From an uncultured Clostridia bacterium (lineage in GTDB: Bacteria > Bacillota > Clostridia > Lachnospirales > Lachnospiraceae), in NCBI GenBank assembly GCA_946186175.1, contig CAMHMG010000039.1, forward strand, positions 1 through 15,997: a DNA stretch of 15,997 nt. Reading direction: 5' to 3'. Shown in pieces: positions 1 through 6,671 of this stretch (its first letter is position 1; each line of letters opens with the position of its first letter). The notes under the pieces were generated by a model, which worked only from the letters and a program-made list of their open reading frames with translations, was not told where the DNA came from and did no database searches. Both the position numbers and the translations under genes were made by a program.

Positions 1-141
1 CACGAAAAATCAACACTTTTGCGAAAAAAGACATGGAGCCGACAGGCGACATGATAAAATGAGCAAAGGTGTTGATTTCGTGCTTGCACGAAAAATCAAC
101 ACTTTTGCGAAAAAAGACATGGAGCCGACAGGCGACATGAT
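1..141. repeat. 55-bp direct repeat, two copies, period 86 bp
   Basis: Positions 1-55 and 87-141 are identical over 55 bases; the match ends at 56 (A) versus 142 (G). The spacer at 56-86 is 31 bases. Because the first copy begins at the window edge, the repeat may extend or continue upstream. The spacer carries an inverted copy of the beginning of the repeat, so the unit can fold. No coding frame is supported, as the 86-base period is not a multiple of three. It looks like an intergenic repeat family rather than a CRISPR array, but with two copies its nature is an inference. Confidence 0.85.
63..108. repeat. Long hairpin spanning the repeat junction
   Basis: Positions 63-76 pair with 95-108 (14 bp including one G-U), then 77-78 with 91-92, then CGTG (79-82) with CACG (87-90) around the tetraloop CTTG (83-86). 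Only a two-base bulge (93-94) interrupts the stem. It is not followed by a T-tract on the plus strand, so it is not a standard terminator for that strand. Confidence 0.7.
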
Positions 142-174
142 GAGCTGAGTGTAGGTTATTAGGGAAAATGAGAA

Positions 175-365
175 AAGTTGTCGTATTTTATAAAAATATT
201 AATAAAAGTGTGGTCGTATTATGAGGTATGTTAGTTGAAAATGCGTCGAATAATTACGGATAATCAACGAAAAAAAAGATGATCTTTTAATTTTAGTAAA
301 TATTATTGTGTTGTATCACAATAATATTAATAATTTCGTAATCTTTTATTGTCATACGACAACTT
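175..365. repeat. Widely spaced 12-bp inverted repeat
   Basis: The 12 bases at 175-186 (containing GTTGTCGTAT) are the exact reverse complement of 354-365. A partial third copy of the core (GGTCGTAT) lies in between, near 212-219. The right arm abuts the -35 element of the candidate promoter at 349-378. Paired arms around a promoter could be operator half-sites or ends of a small non-coding element; which one cannot be decided from sequence alone. Confidence 0.5.
299..328. repeat. Perfect 12-bp inverted repeat, 6-base loop
   Basis: Positions 299-310 are the exact reverse complement of 317-328, with loop TTGTAT (311-316). The stem is almost entirely A/T. A second weak A/T hairpin (274-280 with 282-288) lies just upstream, followed by AATTTT. 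These may be a leaky terminator of whatever lies upstream or an operator near the next promoter. Apart from the elements listed, nothing else is recognised in the gene-free stretch 142-471. Confidence 0.5.
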
Positions 366-378
366 TCATGACGATAAT
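349..378 (+). promoter_or_regulatory. Candidate sigma-A promoter for the Spo0A-like pair
   Basis: TTGTCA (349-354) and GATAAT (373-378) each match five of six consensus bases, with an 18-base spacer. The start of transcription would fall near 385, giving a leader of about 87 bases that contains the hairpin at 416-441. It is the best promoter match in the upstream region. Confidence 0.45.
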
Positions 379-415
379 CTCTTTGTTATAGTCTCATATG
401 GTCGATGAAACAGTT

Positions 416-441
416 CAATAGTCAAAGTATTTTGACTGTTG
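416..441 (+). promoter_or_regulatory. Leader hairpin just before the Spo0A-like ribosome binding site
   Basis: Eleven consecutive pairs join 416-426 to 431-441, including one T-G wobble (419/438), around loop GTAT (427-430). It ends 17 bases before the GGGAGG ribosome binding site. A sequence matching the Spo0A box consensus TGNCGAA overlaps its right edge (TGGCGAA, 440-446), and a six-of-seven match (CGTCGAA) lies at 244-250. The symmetry would suit either an RNA hairpin or a protein-binding operator. Autoregulation by a Spo0A-family protein is an inference from short motifs that also occur by chance. Confidence 0.45.
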
Positions 442-471
442 GCGAAATATTAATAAATGGGAGGAATAATA

Positions 472-1263
472 GTGGTTCGCGTTATGATTGGAAACCATGA
501 TGGTTCTATGCAAAGGAGAATGGCCGAGATTGTAAGAAAACAGTCAGGATGTCGTGTAATCGGTACATATGATAATGGAGAGATACTTCTTTCAAATATT
601 AAGGAACAGCTTCCGGATATTGTTCTTTTATATCCGGTACTTCCGGTGATGGATGGAATTGAGGTTATAGAACGTGTACTTGCTGATACAAGTCTTTCGT
701 CAATACGTTTCATTCTGGTCGGAACGGATAATCTTACCAAATCACTTAATGTATTACAGCTAAGGAAAAATGTCAGGTTTTTGGCATGGGGCAATGACGA
801 GGAGACTCTGGGCAGATATTTAACGGAGATATCATCTAAATCCGCAAACATGTCCATAGCGTCACCTACAGATGATATAATCGTTAAACAGGGAACATAT
901 GAGAAAGATTTGAATCTTCTTGTAACATCTATGATACATGAAATAGGAGTACCGGCGCATATTAAGGGATATCTTTATTTGAGGACAGCAATACTTATGG
1001 CGGTTGATAATATGGATGTTTTAAATGCTGTAACAAAACAACTGTATCCCGATATTGCCAAAGAACATGGAACTACTGATACGAGAGTAGAAAGAGCGAT
1101 ACGACACGCGATAGAGGTTGCGTGGGAACGAGGAAATATTGATATGATACACGAATTGTTCGGATATACAATTCAGGCAGATAAAGGCAAGCCGACCAAT
1201 TCAGAATTTATTGCCTTAATGGCAGACAGAATTCGTCTTGACAAAATGAAAAATGCTAGTTAA
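472..1263 (+). CDS. Spo0A-like regulator with a degenerate receiver domain
   Basis: A 263-residue protein in the Spo0A size range (B. subtilis Spo0A has 267). GTG at 472 is chosen because GGGAGG (459-464) lies 7 bases upstream; the ATG at 457 overlaps that site. The C-terminal half (about residues 152-258) is a textbook Spo0A DNA-binding domain, with IHEIGVPAHIKGYLYLR, VERAIRHAIEVAW and KPTNSEFIA. The N-terminal half has receiver length and hydrophobic pattern, but the active site is gone: the acidic pair is N8-H9, the phospho-acceptor Asp is Tyr54, the switch Thr is Gly84 and the conserved Lys is Trp106. It therefore probably binds 0A-box-like DNA without phosphorelay control, through constitutive dimerisation, a ligand or pairing with the next protein; this is inference. 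It forms an operon with the following paralog (17-base gap). Membership in the Spo0A family is certain; its role in sporulation is not. Confidence 0.92.
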   Translation: MVRVMIGNHDGSMQRRMAEIVRKQSGCRVIGTYDNGEILLSNIKEQLPDIVLLYPVLPVMDGIEVIERVLADTSLSSIRFILVGTDNLTKSLNVLQLRKNVRFLAWGNDEETLGRYLTEISSKSANMSIASPTDDIIVKQGTYEKDLNLLVTSMIHEIGVPAHIKGYLYLRTAILMAVDNMDVLNAVTKQLYPDIAKEHGTTDTRVERAIRHAIEVAWERGNIDMIHELFGYTIQADKGKPTNSEFIALMADRIRLDKMKNAS

Positions 1264-1280
1264 AAAAAGGAGAACTAATA

Positions 1281-2111
1281 ATGCATGAAAGTATGAAGAT
1301 ATTGATCGTATCCTCAAAACAAAGATCTATATATGGAGAGATCATATCATATATGAAACAGTTTGAATATGTTGTTAAGGAGAATTACGGAACTTATATT
1401 GAGATGCTTTATATGGCAAAACAGATGAAACCGGATATGATAATCACTGACATATGCTTAGAGGGAGGAGATGGGCTGACATTTCTATCTGAATGCAGAA
1501 ATAATGAAGAACTTAAAAATACTAAATATATATTTTTGACGAGTGTCTTATCACCGGCGGTTATTGATATAGCATATGAGTACGGCGCCGATTACTATTT
1601 CCTTTTAAGTCAGAGCCCAAGATACATAGCAAGGATATTGGAGAGAATATTAGATGCACATGAGAAAATGAAGATAAAACTGAAATCTTTAGAAGGTATG
1701 ACTAAAGAGCAGAAAAAATATATATTTGATTCGACAATAGAAAATGATGTTACCAATATGATGCGTGGAATAGGAATTCCTGCACATATCAAGGGATATC
1801 AGTATATAAGGGAAGGAATAATAATGGCTATAAAGGATCCGGATATTCTTAATTACATTACGAAATATCTTTATCCAGCTATAGCAAAGAAATACAATAC
1901 GACAACAAGCAGTGTGGAAAGAGCGATACGTCATGCGATTGAGGTGGCATGGAACAGAGGAAAGTTAGATGCTATGGAAGCGCTATTTGGTTATAGCGTC
2001 AATTCGGGAAAAGGCAAGCCGACAAATTCGGAGTTTATAGCTTTGATCGCAGACAAATTCAGATTGGATTATCGCATGAAGGGATATGGAGAGAATCAGT
2101 TCAGTGCTTAA
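1281..2111 (+). CDS. Second Spo0A-like regulator, partly degenerate receiver
   Basis: A 276-residue Spo0A family protein preceded by AAGGAGA (1267-1273), 7 bases before ATG 1281. The DNA-binding domain (about residues 155-265) retains GIPAHIKGYQYIR, the recognition-helix region SSVERAIRHAIEVAW and KPTNSEFIA, and closely resembles that of the upstream gene. The receiver keeps the likely phospho-acceptor Asp57 (IITD) and the switch Thr87 (FLTS). However, the acidic Mg-binding pair is Ser11-Ser12 and the conserved Lys is Leu109, so ordinary Mg-dependent phosphotransfer should be impaired. The two genes look like an old tandem duplication whose DNA-binding halves stayed conserved while the receivers drifted. 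Sharing of target sites or heterodimer formation is possible but inferred. No convincing terminator follows; glgA begins 171 bases downstream with its own candidate promoter. Confidence 0.92.
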   Translation: MHESMKILIVSSKQRSIYGEIISYMKQFEYVVKENYGTYIEMLYMAKQMKPDMIITDICLEGGDGLTFLSECRNNEELKNTKYIFLTSVLSPAVIDIAYEYGADYYFLLSQSPRYIARILERILDAHEKMKIKLKSLEGMTKEQKKYIFDSTIENDVTNMMRGIGIPAHIKGYQYIREGIIMAIKDPDILNYITKYLYPAIAKKYNTTTSSVERAIRHAIEVAWNRGKLDAMEALFGYSVNSGKGKPTNSEFIALIADKFRLDYRMKGYGENQFSA

Positions 2112-2225
2112 ATACTGTAATCTGATTAATGTCTAAAAAATGTTTTTTAATCTTTCTTTGTAATGAAATTTATGATATGATATAAATGTCATAAGTTATA
2201 ATTGCTTTGTTCTTGAAAAAGCAGC

Positions 2226-2254
2226 TTGACTTAATGAAACTTATATAATTATAT
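2226..2254 (+). promoter_or_regulatory. Candidate promoter for glgA
   Basis: TTGACT (2226-2231) is a good -35 element. At the standard 17-base spacing lies TTATAT (2249-2254). A better-looking TATAAT (2244-2249) is only 12 bases from the -35 and so is unlikely to pair with it. The ribosome binding site AAGGAGAGG (2267-2275) follows. No clear 0A box is seen in the 171-base gap. Confidence 0.4.
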
Positions 2255-2282
2255 TAATATACATTCAAGGAGAGGTATTTAC

Positions 2283-3713
2283 ATGAAGAAAGTAGCTTAT
2301 ATTGCTTCGGAGTGCGTACCCTTTATTAAGACCGGTGGGTTGGCAGATGTTGTGGGGACGTTGCCTAAGATGTTTGATAAGAAGAAATATGACGTGAGAG
2401 TCATCATTCCTAATTATATGTGTATTCCACACAGGTTTAAGCAGAATATGAAGTATATCACCAACTTCCAGATGGATATAGGTGATCACTACCAATATGT
2501 TGGAATCTTTTATATGGAGTATGAAGGAGTACCTGTTTATTTTATTGATAACGAATATTTATTCAGTGGACAGACTCCTTACGGTGATGTTAAGTGGGAT
2601 ATTGAGAAGTTTTGTTATTTCTCTAAGGCAGCTCTTTCAATATTACCGGTTATAGGATTTAAGGCAGATATTGTACATTGTCATGACTGGCAGGCAGGAA
2701 TGGTGCCTGTATATCTTAAGACTATTTTTGCCGGTAATCCATTCTTCTCGGGGATGAGGTCGATAATGACCATTCATAATCTCCAGTTTCAGGGAAGATG
2801 GGATATTGAACACGTCAGATACCATTCGGGTCTTCCTGATTATCTGTTTACCTCTGACAAATTAGAGATACATCGTGATGCCTCCATGTTAAAGGGTGGT
2901 CTTGTCTATGCGGATCTGATCACAACGGTCAGCAACACCTATGCATATGAGATACAGACTCCTTATTATGGTGAAGGTTTAGATGGACTTCTGCAGGCAA
3001 GGAATCAATCATTGATAGGTATTGTCAACGGCATAGATTATGATACATATAATCCTGACAAGGATAAGAAATTATATAAGACTTACAATACTAAGAATTT
3101 TAAGAAGAATAAGGTCGCCAATAAGCTGGGATTGCAGAAGCAGCTGGGACTTCCTGTCGATAAGGATCAGTTTGTACTTGGAATTATATCAAGACTTACA
3201 GATCAGAAGGGTCTTGATCTGGTAGATGCGGTCATGAATGATATATGTCAGGATGGTGTACAGTTTGTAGTTCTTGGAACAGGTGCTCCTCATTATGAGG
3301 AAATGTTCAGATATTATCAGAATTTCCATCCGGCAAAGGTGTCAGCTAACATTTATTTCTCTGATGAGTTGTCGCACAAGATGTATGGAGGCTGTGATGC
3401 TATACTTGTTCCGTCAAGATTTGAACCTTGTGGTCTGACGCAGCTTATGGCACTTCGATATGGCTCACTTCCTATAGTGAGGGAGACCGGAGGACTTAAG
3501 GATACGGTAATTCCTTATAATGAGTTTGAACAGACAGGTACCGGCTTCTCATTTGCCAATTATGATCCGTTTGAGCTTCTAAGGACTATTAATTATGCTA
3601 AGGAAGTATTCTATAATCAGAAGAAGAGCTGGGAAGCTATGCAGCTTCGTGCCATGAACGAGGATTATTCTTGGAAGAGCTCAGCTAAGAGATATGAGGA
3701 GATATATCAGTAG
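2283..3713 (+). CDS. glgA: Glycogen synthase (ADP-glucose type, GT5)
   Basis: Transfers glucose from ADP-glucose to the non-reducing ends of alpha-1,4-glucan in cytoplasmic glycogen synthesis. At 476 residues it has the usual length for bacterial GlgA and a two-Rossmann GT-B layout. Visible landmarks are the N-terminal KTGGLADVV (Lys16, ADP-glucose binding), HDWQAGMVP (134-142), the hinge-side VNGIDYDTYNP (248-258), ISRLTDQKG (302-310, with the phosphate-binding Arg/Lys pair) and the donor-site SRFEPCGLTQLMALRYG (378-394), then RETGGLKDTV. The start is supported by AAGGAGAGG 7 bases upstream. No glgC, glgD or glgB is adjacent, so it appears to be a single-gene unit between its promoter and a strong terminator. 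Its position beside two Spo0A-like regulators may or may not be functional. Confidence 0.96.
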   Translation: MKKVAYIASECVPFIKTGGLADVVGTLPKMFDKKKYDVRVIIPNYMCIPHRFKQNMKYITNFQMDIGDHYQYVGIFYMEYEGVPVYFIDNEYLFSGQTPYGDVKWDIEKFCYFSKAALSILPVIGFKADIVHCHDWQAGMVPVYLKTIFAGNPFFSGMRSIMTIHNLQFQGRWDIEHVRYHSGLPDYLFTSDKLEIHRDASMLKGGLVYADLITTVSNTYAYEIQTPYYGEGLDGLLQARNQSLIGIVNGIDYDTYNPDKDKKLYKTYNTKNFKKNKVANKLGLQKQLGLPVDKDQFVLGIISRLTDQKGLDLVDAVMNDICQDGVQFVVLGTGAPHYEEMFRYYQNFHPAKVSANIYFSDELSHKMYGGCDAILVPSRFEPCGLTQLMALRYGSLPIVRETGGLKDTVIPYNEFEQTGTGFSFANYDPFELLRTINYAKEVFYNQKKSWEAMQLRAMNEDYSWKSSAKRYEEIYQ

Positions 3714-3739
3714 AAACTATTGTACTTATTGTAATGCAG

Positions 3740-3790
3740 ACGCCGCGAGATTATTGCTCGCGGTGTTTATCTATTATTATTTTTATTTGT
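3740..3790 (+). terminator. Rho-independent terminator after glgA
   Basis: A 10-bp G+C-rich stem (3740-3749 with 3757-3766, one G-T pair) around a 7-base loop is followed by a T-rich tail through about 3790. It lies 27 bases after the glgA stop codon and separates glgA from rqcH. Confidence 0.85.
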
Positions 3791-3832
3791 TTCGCAATCA
3801 CCTATTAGATAATTGCATGAAAGGAGCGCGTT

Positions 3833-5590
3833 ATGGCATTCGACGGAGTCGTTATATCTAATATTGTTAAGGATATGAGAGAACGTCTCGTAGGAGGGCG
3901 AATATATAAGATATATCAGCCGGAGACGGATGAACTTAATATTGTTGTTAAAAATCTTGGGACTACATTTCGCCTGATGTTAAATGCCAGCGCAACACTA
4001 CCGCTTGTCTATTTTCTTGATGAGAATAAGTCTAATCCGATGAAGGCGCCGGGATTCTGTATGTTGCTTAGAAAGCATGTGGGTAACGGACGTATTACAG
4101 ATGTTTCTCAGCCTGATTTTGAGCGAATAATAGAGATTACCATTGAACATCTTGATGATATGGGAGATATATGTAAGAAGAAGCTTATCATTGAATTAAT
4201 GGGTAAGTACAGTAATATTATATTTACTGATGACGAGGGTAAGATAATCGATTCGATCAAGAGGATAGGTAATAATATAAGCTCTGTAAGAGAAGTTCTT
4301 CCGGGCAGAGATTATGTACTTCCTCCTAATGATAAATATAATCCGTTGCTGTTGACGAGAGATATAATGGAAAATGATATATTGTGCAAGCATTTAAGCA
4401 TTGTCAAAGCAATATATTCATCTATTACCGGTATATCTAAGGAAATGGCAGAGGAGATATGTTATGAGGCGGGTGTTGACGGTAATTTCAGTACAGACAG
4501 TCTTGCTGAAAGCAATATAGAAAGTCTTTGGAGAGTTGTATCCGGCTATATAGAAAGAATCAAAGCCGGAGAATATCAGCCATGTATCGTGTATAAGAAG
4601 GAGGTCCCCATAGCATTCTCATCCATGTATCTGTATATGTATGAAGATTTGTCTGTGGTCAAATTTGATGATATTTCATATGTATTGTCTCTTTTCTATG
4701 CTCAAAAGGATACCTACAGCAGGATGCATCAGAAATCTACTGATCTTAGAAAGGTATTATCATCATTAGTTGAGAGGACATCCAAGAAATATGATCTTTT
4801 GACAAAGCAGCTTAAGGATGTCGAGAAACGTGAAAAATACAGACTCTACGGAGAGCTTCTACAGGCATATGGACACGAGATCCAGCCGGGAGATAAGAAT
4901 ATTACTGTGGTCAATTACTATGATGGCAGTCAGGTGACCATACCATTAGATGAGACTTTGACTGCGGCTAATAATGCTAACAAATACTTTGATAAATATA
5001 ATAAAATGAAGCGTACCTATGATGCTTCACTTAAGCTTGTTAAGGAATGCAGACAGACACTTGACCATTTGCTGCTTCTGCAAAACAGTATTGAGATCGC
5101 AGGCTCTGAGGCCGATATCAATGAGATCAGACAGGAGATGACGATGGCGGGCTTTTTGAAGGAGAAGAAGGGCGGTAAGGATAAGGGCAGACAGGAGAAG
5201 AGCAGTCCACTGCATTTTATTTCATCGGACGGCTTTCATATGTATGTCGGGAAGAATAATCTTCAGAACGACAGGTTGACATTTAAGATGGCAGGTCCTA
5301 AGGATATATGGTTTCATGCCAAGGAGATGCCCGGTTCACATGTTATAGTTAAGTTAGAAGGCGCGGAGGATGTGCCCGATAACACCTATGAGGAGGCGGC
5401 AAGGTTGGCAGCTTACTATTCGACAGGAAAGACAAGCCCTAAGGTGGAGATTGATTATACCAGAAGAGTTAATCTCAAGAAGCCGCCGGAATCTAATCCC
5501 GGATATGTTATATATCATACCAATTATTCCATGATAGCATTACCGGATATTACAGGGATTGAGATGGTGAAGGAGATGGGGAAGGAGTAA
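3833..5590 (+). CDS. rqcH: NFACT family protein, ribosome quality control factor RqcH
   Basis: Homolog of B. subtilis RqcH (YloA; formerly annotated fibronectin-binding protein A/Fbp) and eukaryotic NEMF/Rqc2. In the known system it binds 50S subunits carrying stalled peptidyl-tRNA and recruits tRNA-Ala to add C-terminal alanine tails that mark the chain for degradation. The 585 residues show the NFACT-N domain from MAFDGVVISNIVKDM, a helix-hairpin-helix-like segment (about 180-215), a charged coiled coil (about 300-440) and a C-terminal NFACT-R domain (about 463-575) with GPKDIWFHAKEMPGSHV and YTRRVNLKKP. Positions 97-98 are Glu-Arg (FERIIE), where the B. subtilis protein has the functionally important Asp97-Arg98. 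The start is set by AAAGGAG (3820-3826). Its location upstream of yicC matches Bacillus gene order. No surface signal peptide is present, which argues against a secreted adhesin. Confidence 0.93.
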   Translation: MAFDGVVISNIVKDMRERLVGGRIYKIYQPETDELNIVVKNLGTTFRLMLNASATLPLVYFLDENKSNPMKAPGFCMLLRKHVGNGRITDVSQPDFERIIEITIEHLDDMGDICKKKLIIELMGKYSNIIFTDDEGKIIDSIKRIGNNISSVREVLPGRDYVLPPNDKYNPLLLTRDIMENDILCKHLSIVKAIYSSITGISKEMAEEICYEAGVDGNFSTDSLAESNIESLWRVVSGYIERIKAGEYQPCIVYKKEVPIAFSSMYLYMYEDLSVVKFDDISYVLSLFYAQKDTYSRMHQKSTDLRKVLSSLVERTSKKYDLLTKQLKDVEKREKYRLYGELLQAYGHEIQPGDKNITVVNYYDGSQVTIPLDETLTAANNANKYFDKYNKMKRTYDASLKLVKECRQTLDHLLLLQNSIEIAGSEADINEIRQEMTMAGFLKEKKGGKDKGRQEKSSPLHFISSDGFHMYVGKNNLQNDRLTFKMAGPKDIWFHAKEMPGSHVIVKLEGAEDVPDNTYEEAARLAAYYSTGKTSPKVEIDYTRRVNLKKPPESNPGYVIYHTNYSMIALPDITGIEMVKEMGKE

Positions 5591-5599
5591 AATGACATC

Positions 5600-5628
5600 T
5601 TGCATTTGAATGCTATGTTTGATATAAT
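5600..5628 (+). promoter_or_regulatory. Candidate sigma-A promoter for yicC-gmk-rpoZ
   Basis: TTGCAT (5600-5605) and a perfect TATAAT (5623-5628) are separated by exactly 17 bases. Transcription would begin near 5635, leaving a leader of about 100 bases before yicC. A second TATAAT at 5714-5719 lacks a good -35 at proper distance. Confidence 0.6.
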
Positions 5629-5658
5629 ATCTTGAAGTGTCTATTCGACCGTATTATG

Positions 5659-5710
5659 TAATTGTTCAGTATCGGAATATACTCATATTGTTTTAGGAAC
5701 TGAACAGTTA
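5659..5710 (+). promoter_or_regulatory. Leader stem-loop upstream of yicC
   Basis: Twelve pairs join 5659-5670 to 5699-5710 with one T-G wobble (5662/5707). The 28-base loop contains a smaller 5-bp A/T hairpin (5676-5680 with 5685-5689). The right arm ends about 20 bases before the yicC ribosome binding region. No T-tract follows, so it is not a simple terminator. It could be a leader structure or a widely spaced operator. Confidence 0.45.
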
Positions 5711-5738
5711 CCGTATAATTTGTAAAGTAGGTGAAGTG

Positions 5739-6617
5739 TTGTTAAAGAGTATGACAGGCTTTGGTCGTGCAGAGAGCATAACCAGGGAACGGAAGATTGT
5801 AATTGAGATGAAGTCCGTTAATCACAGATATTGTGATATTAACATTAAGATGCCTAAGAAGTTCAATGCTTTTGAGGCAGATATGAGGAATCATCTGAAG
5901 AAGTATATCGGCAGAGGTAAGGTTGACATTTTTGTTACTTATGAGGACTATACGAAGAATAATGTATTTGTTAAGTATAATCCGGAGATTGCCGAAGAGT
6001 ATTATAACAATTTGAAGAAGATGGGTGAGGATTTCTCTATCCCGTCAGATATTAATGCATCGATGCTTTCAAGGTATCCTGAGGTATTAACTTTGGAAGA
6101 GAATGTCGAGGTTGACGAAGAGCTTTGGAAGGAATTTGTCTGTGTGTTAGACGAGGCGGCTAATGCTTTTGTTGAGGCAAGACTAAGAGAGGGTGAGGCA
6201 CTTAAGAAGGATCTCACAGCCAAGCTTAACGGTATGCTTGAGATGGTGGATTATATTGAGAATATATCACCGTCATTGATCGAAAGCTACAGAGCTAAGT
6301 TAGAGAACAAGGTGAAAGAACTTTTAGAAGGTAATGCGATAGATGAGAGTCGCATTGCAACAGAAGTTGTTATATATTCAGACAAGATATGTGTAGATGA
6401 AGAAACTGTAAGACTTAGAAGTCATATTGAAAATACCCTTTCAATTCTTGAAAATGGTGACAATGTCGGACGTAAGCTTGATTTCATTGCACAGGAGATG
6501 AACAGGGAAGCGAACACAATTCTTTCCAAAGCAGATAATCTGGATGTTTCTAATAAAGCTATCGATCTCAAAACTGAGATTGAGAAGGTAAGGGAACAGA
6601 TACAGAATATTGAGTGA
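5739..6617 (+). CDS. yicC: YicC family endoribonuclease/adaptor protein
   Basis: A YicC family protein of 292 residues. Members are endoribonucleases or RNase adaptors (E. coli YicC acts on the small RNA RyhB; B. subtilis YloC is an RNase). Visible hallmarks are the N-terminal SMTGFGRAE, the following MKSVNHRYCDINIKMPKKF, and the C-terminal GRKLDFIAQEMNREANTILSKA (DUF1732 region). The start is unusual: TTG at 5739 gives MLKSMTGFG, which fits the family's usual MIKSMTGFG, with AGGTGA (5729-5734) upstream. GTG at 5736 is possible but only one base from that site, and ATG 5751 would remove conserved residues. It is the first gene of a probable operon with gmk (54-base gap) and rpoZ. remA, found between yicC and gmk in Bacillus, is absent. 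Confidence 0.93.
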   Translation: MLKSMTGFGRAESITRERKIVIEMKSVNHRYCDINIKMPKKFNAFEADMRNHLKKYIGRGKVDIFVTYEDYTKNNVFVKYNPEIAEEYYNNLKKMGEDFSIPSDINASMLSRYPEVLTLEENVEVDEELWKEFVCVLDEAANAFVEARLREGEALKKDLTAKLNGMLEMVDYIENISPSLIESYRAKLENKVKELLEGNAIDESRIATEVVIYSDKICVDEETVRLRSHIENTLSILENGDNVGRKLDFIAQEMNREANTILSKADNLDVSNKAIDLKTEIEKVREQIQNIE

Positions 6618-6671
6618 TCATTTTAAGTAAAACGATTATTATTATGAGAATAATTTCCGGAAGGTGAACAT

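Noticed and set aside
1..141. CRISPR array
   Set aside because: Only two 55-base repeats and one 31-base spacer are visible, the spacer is complementary to the repeat, and no cas gene is present.
457..471. ATG 457 as start of the first Spo0A-like gene
   Set aside because: It overlaps the GGGAGG ribosome binding site that is correctly spaced for GTG 472.
2134..2149. Terminator after the second Spo0A-like gene
   Set aside because: The stem is purely A/T with no G+C pairs, so it is not a credible terminator.
3040..3225. Small plus-strand frame inside glgA
   Set aside because: It lies wholly within the conserved glgA coding region in another frame, with no support for translation.
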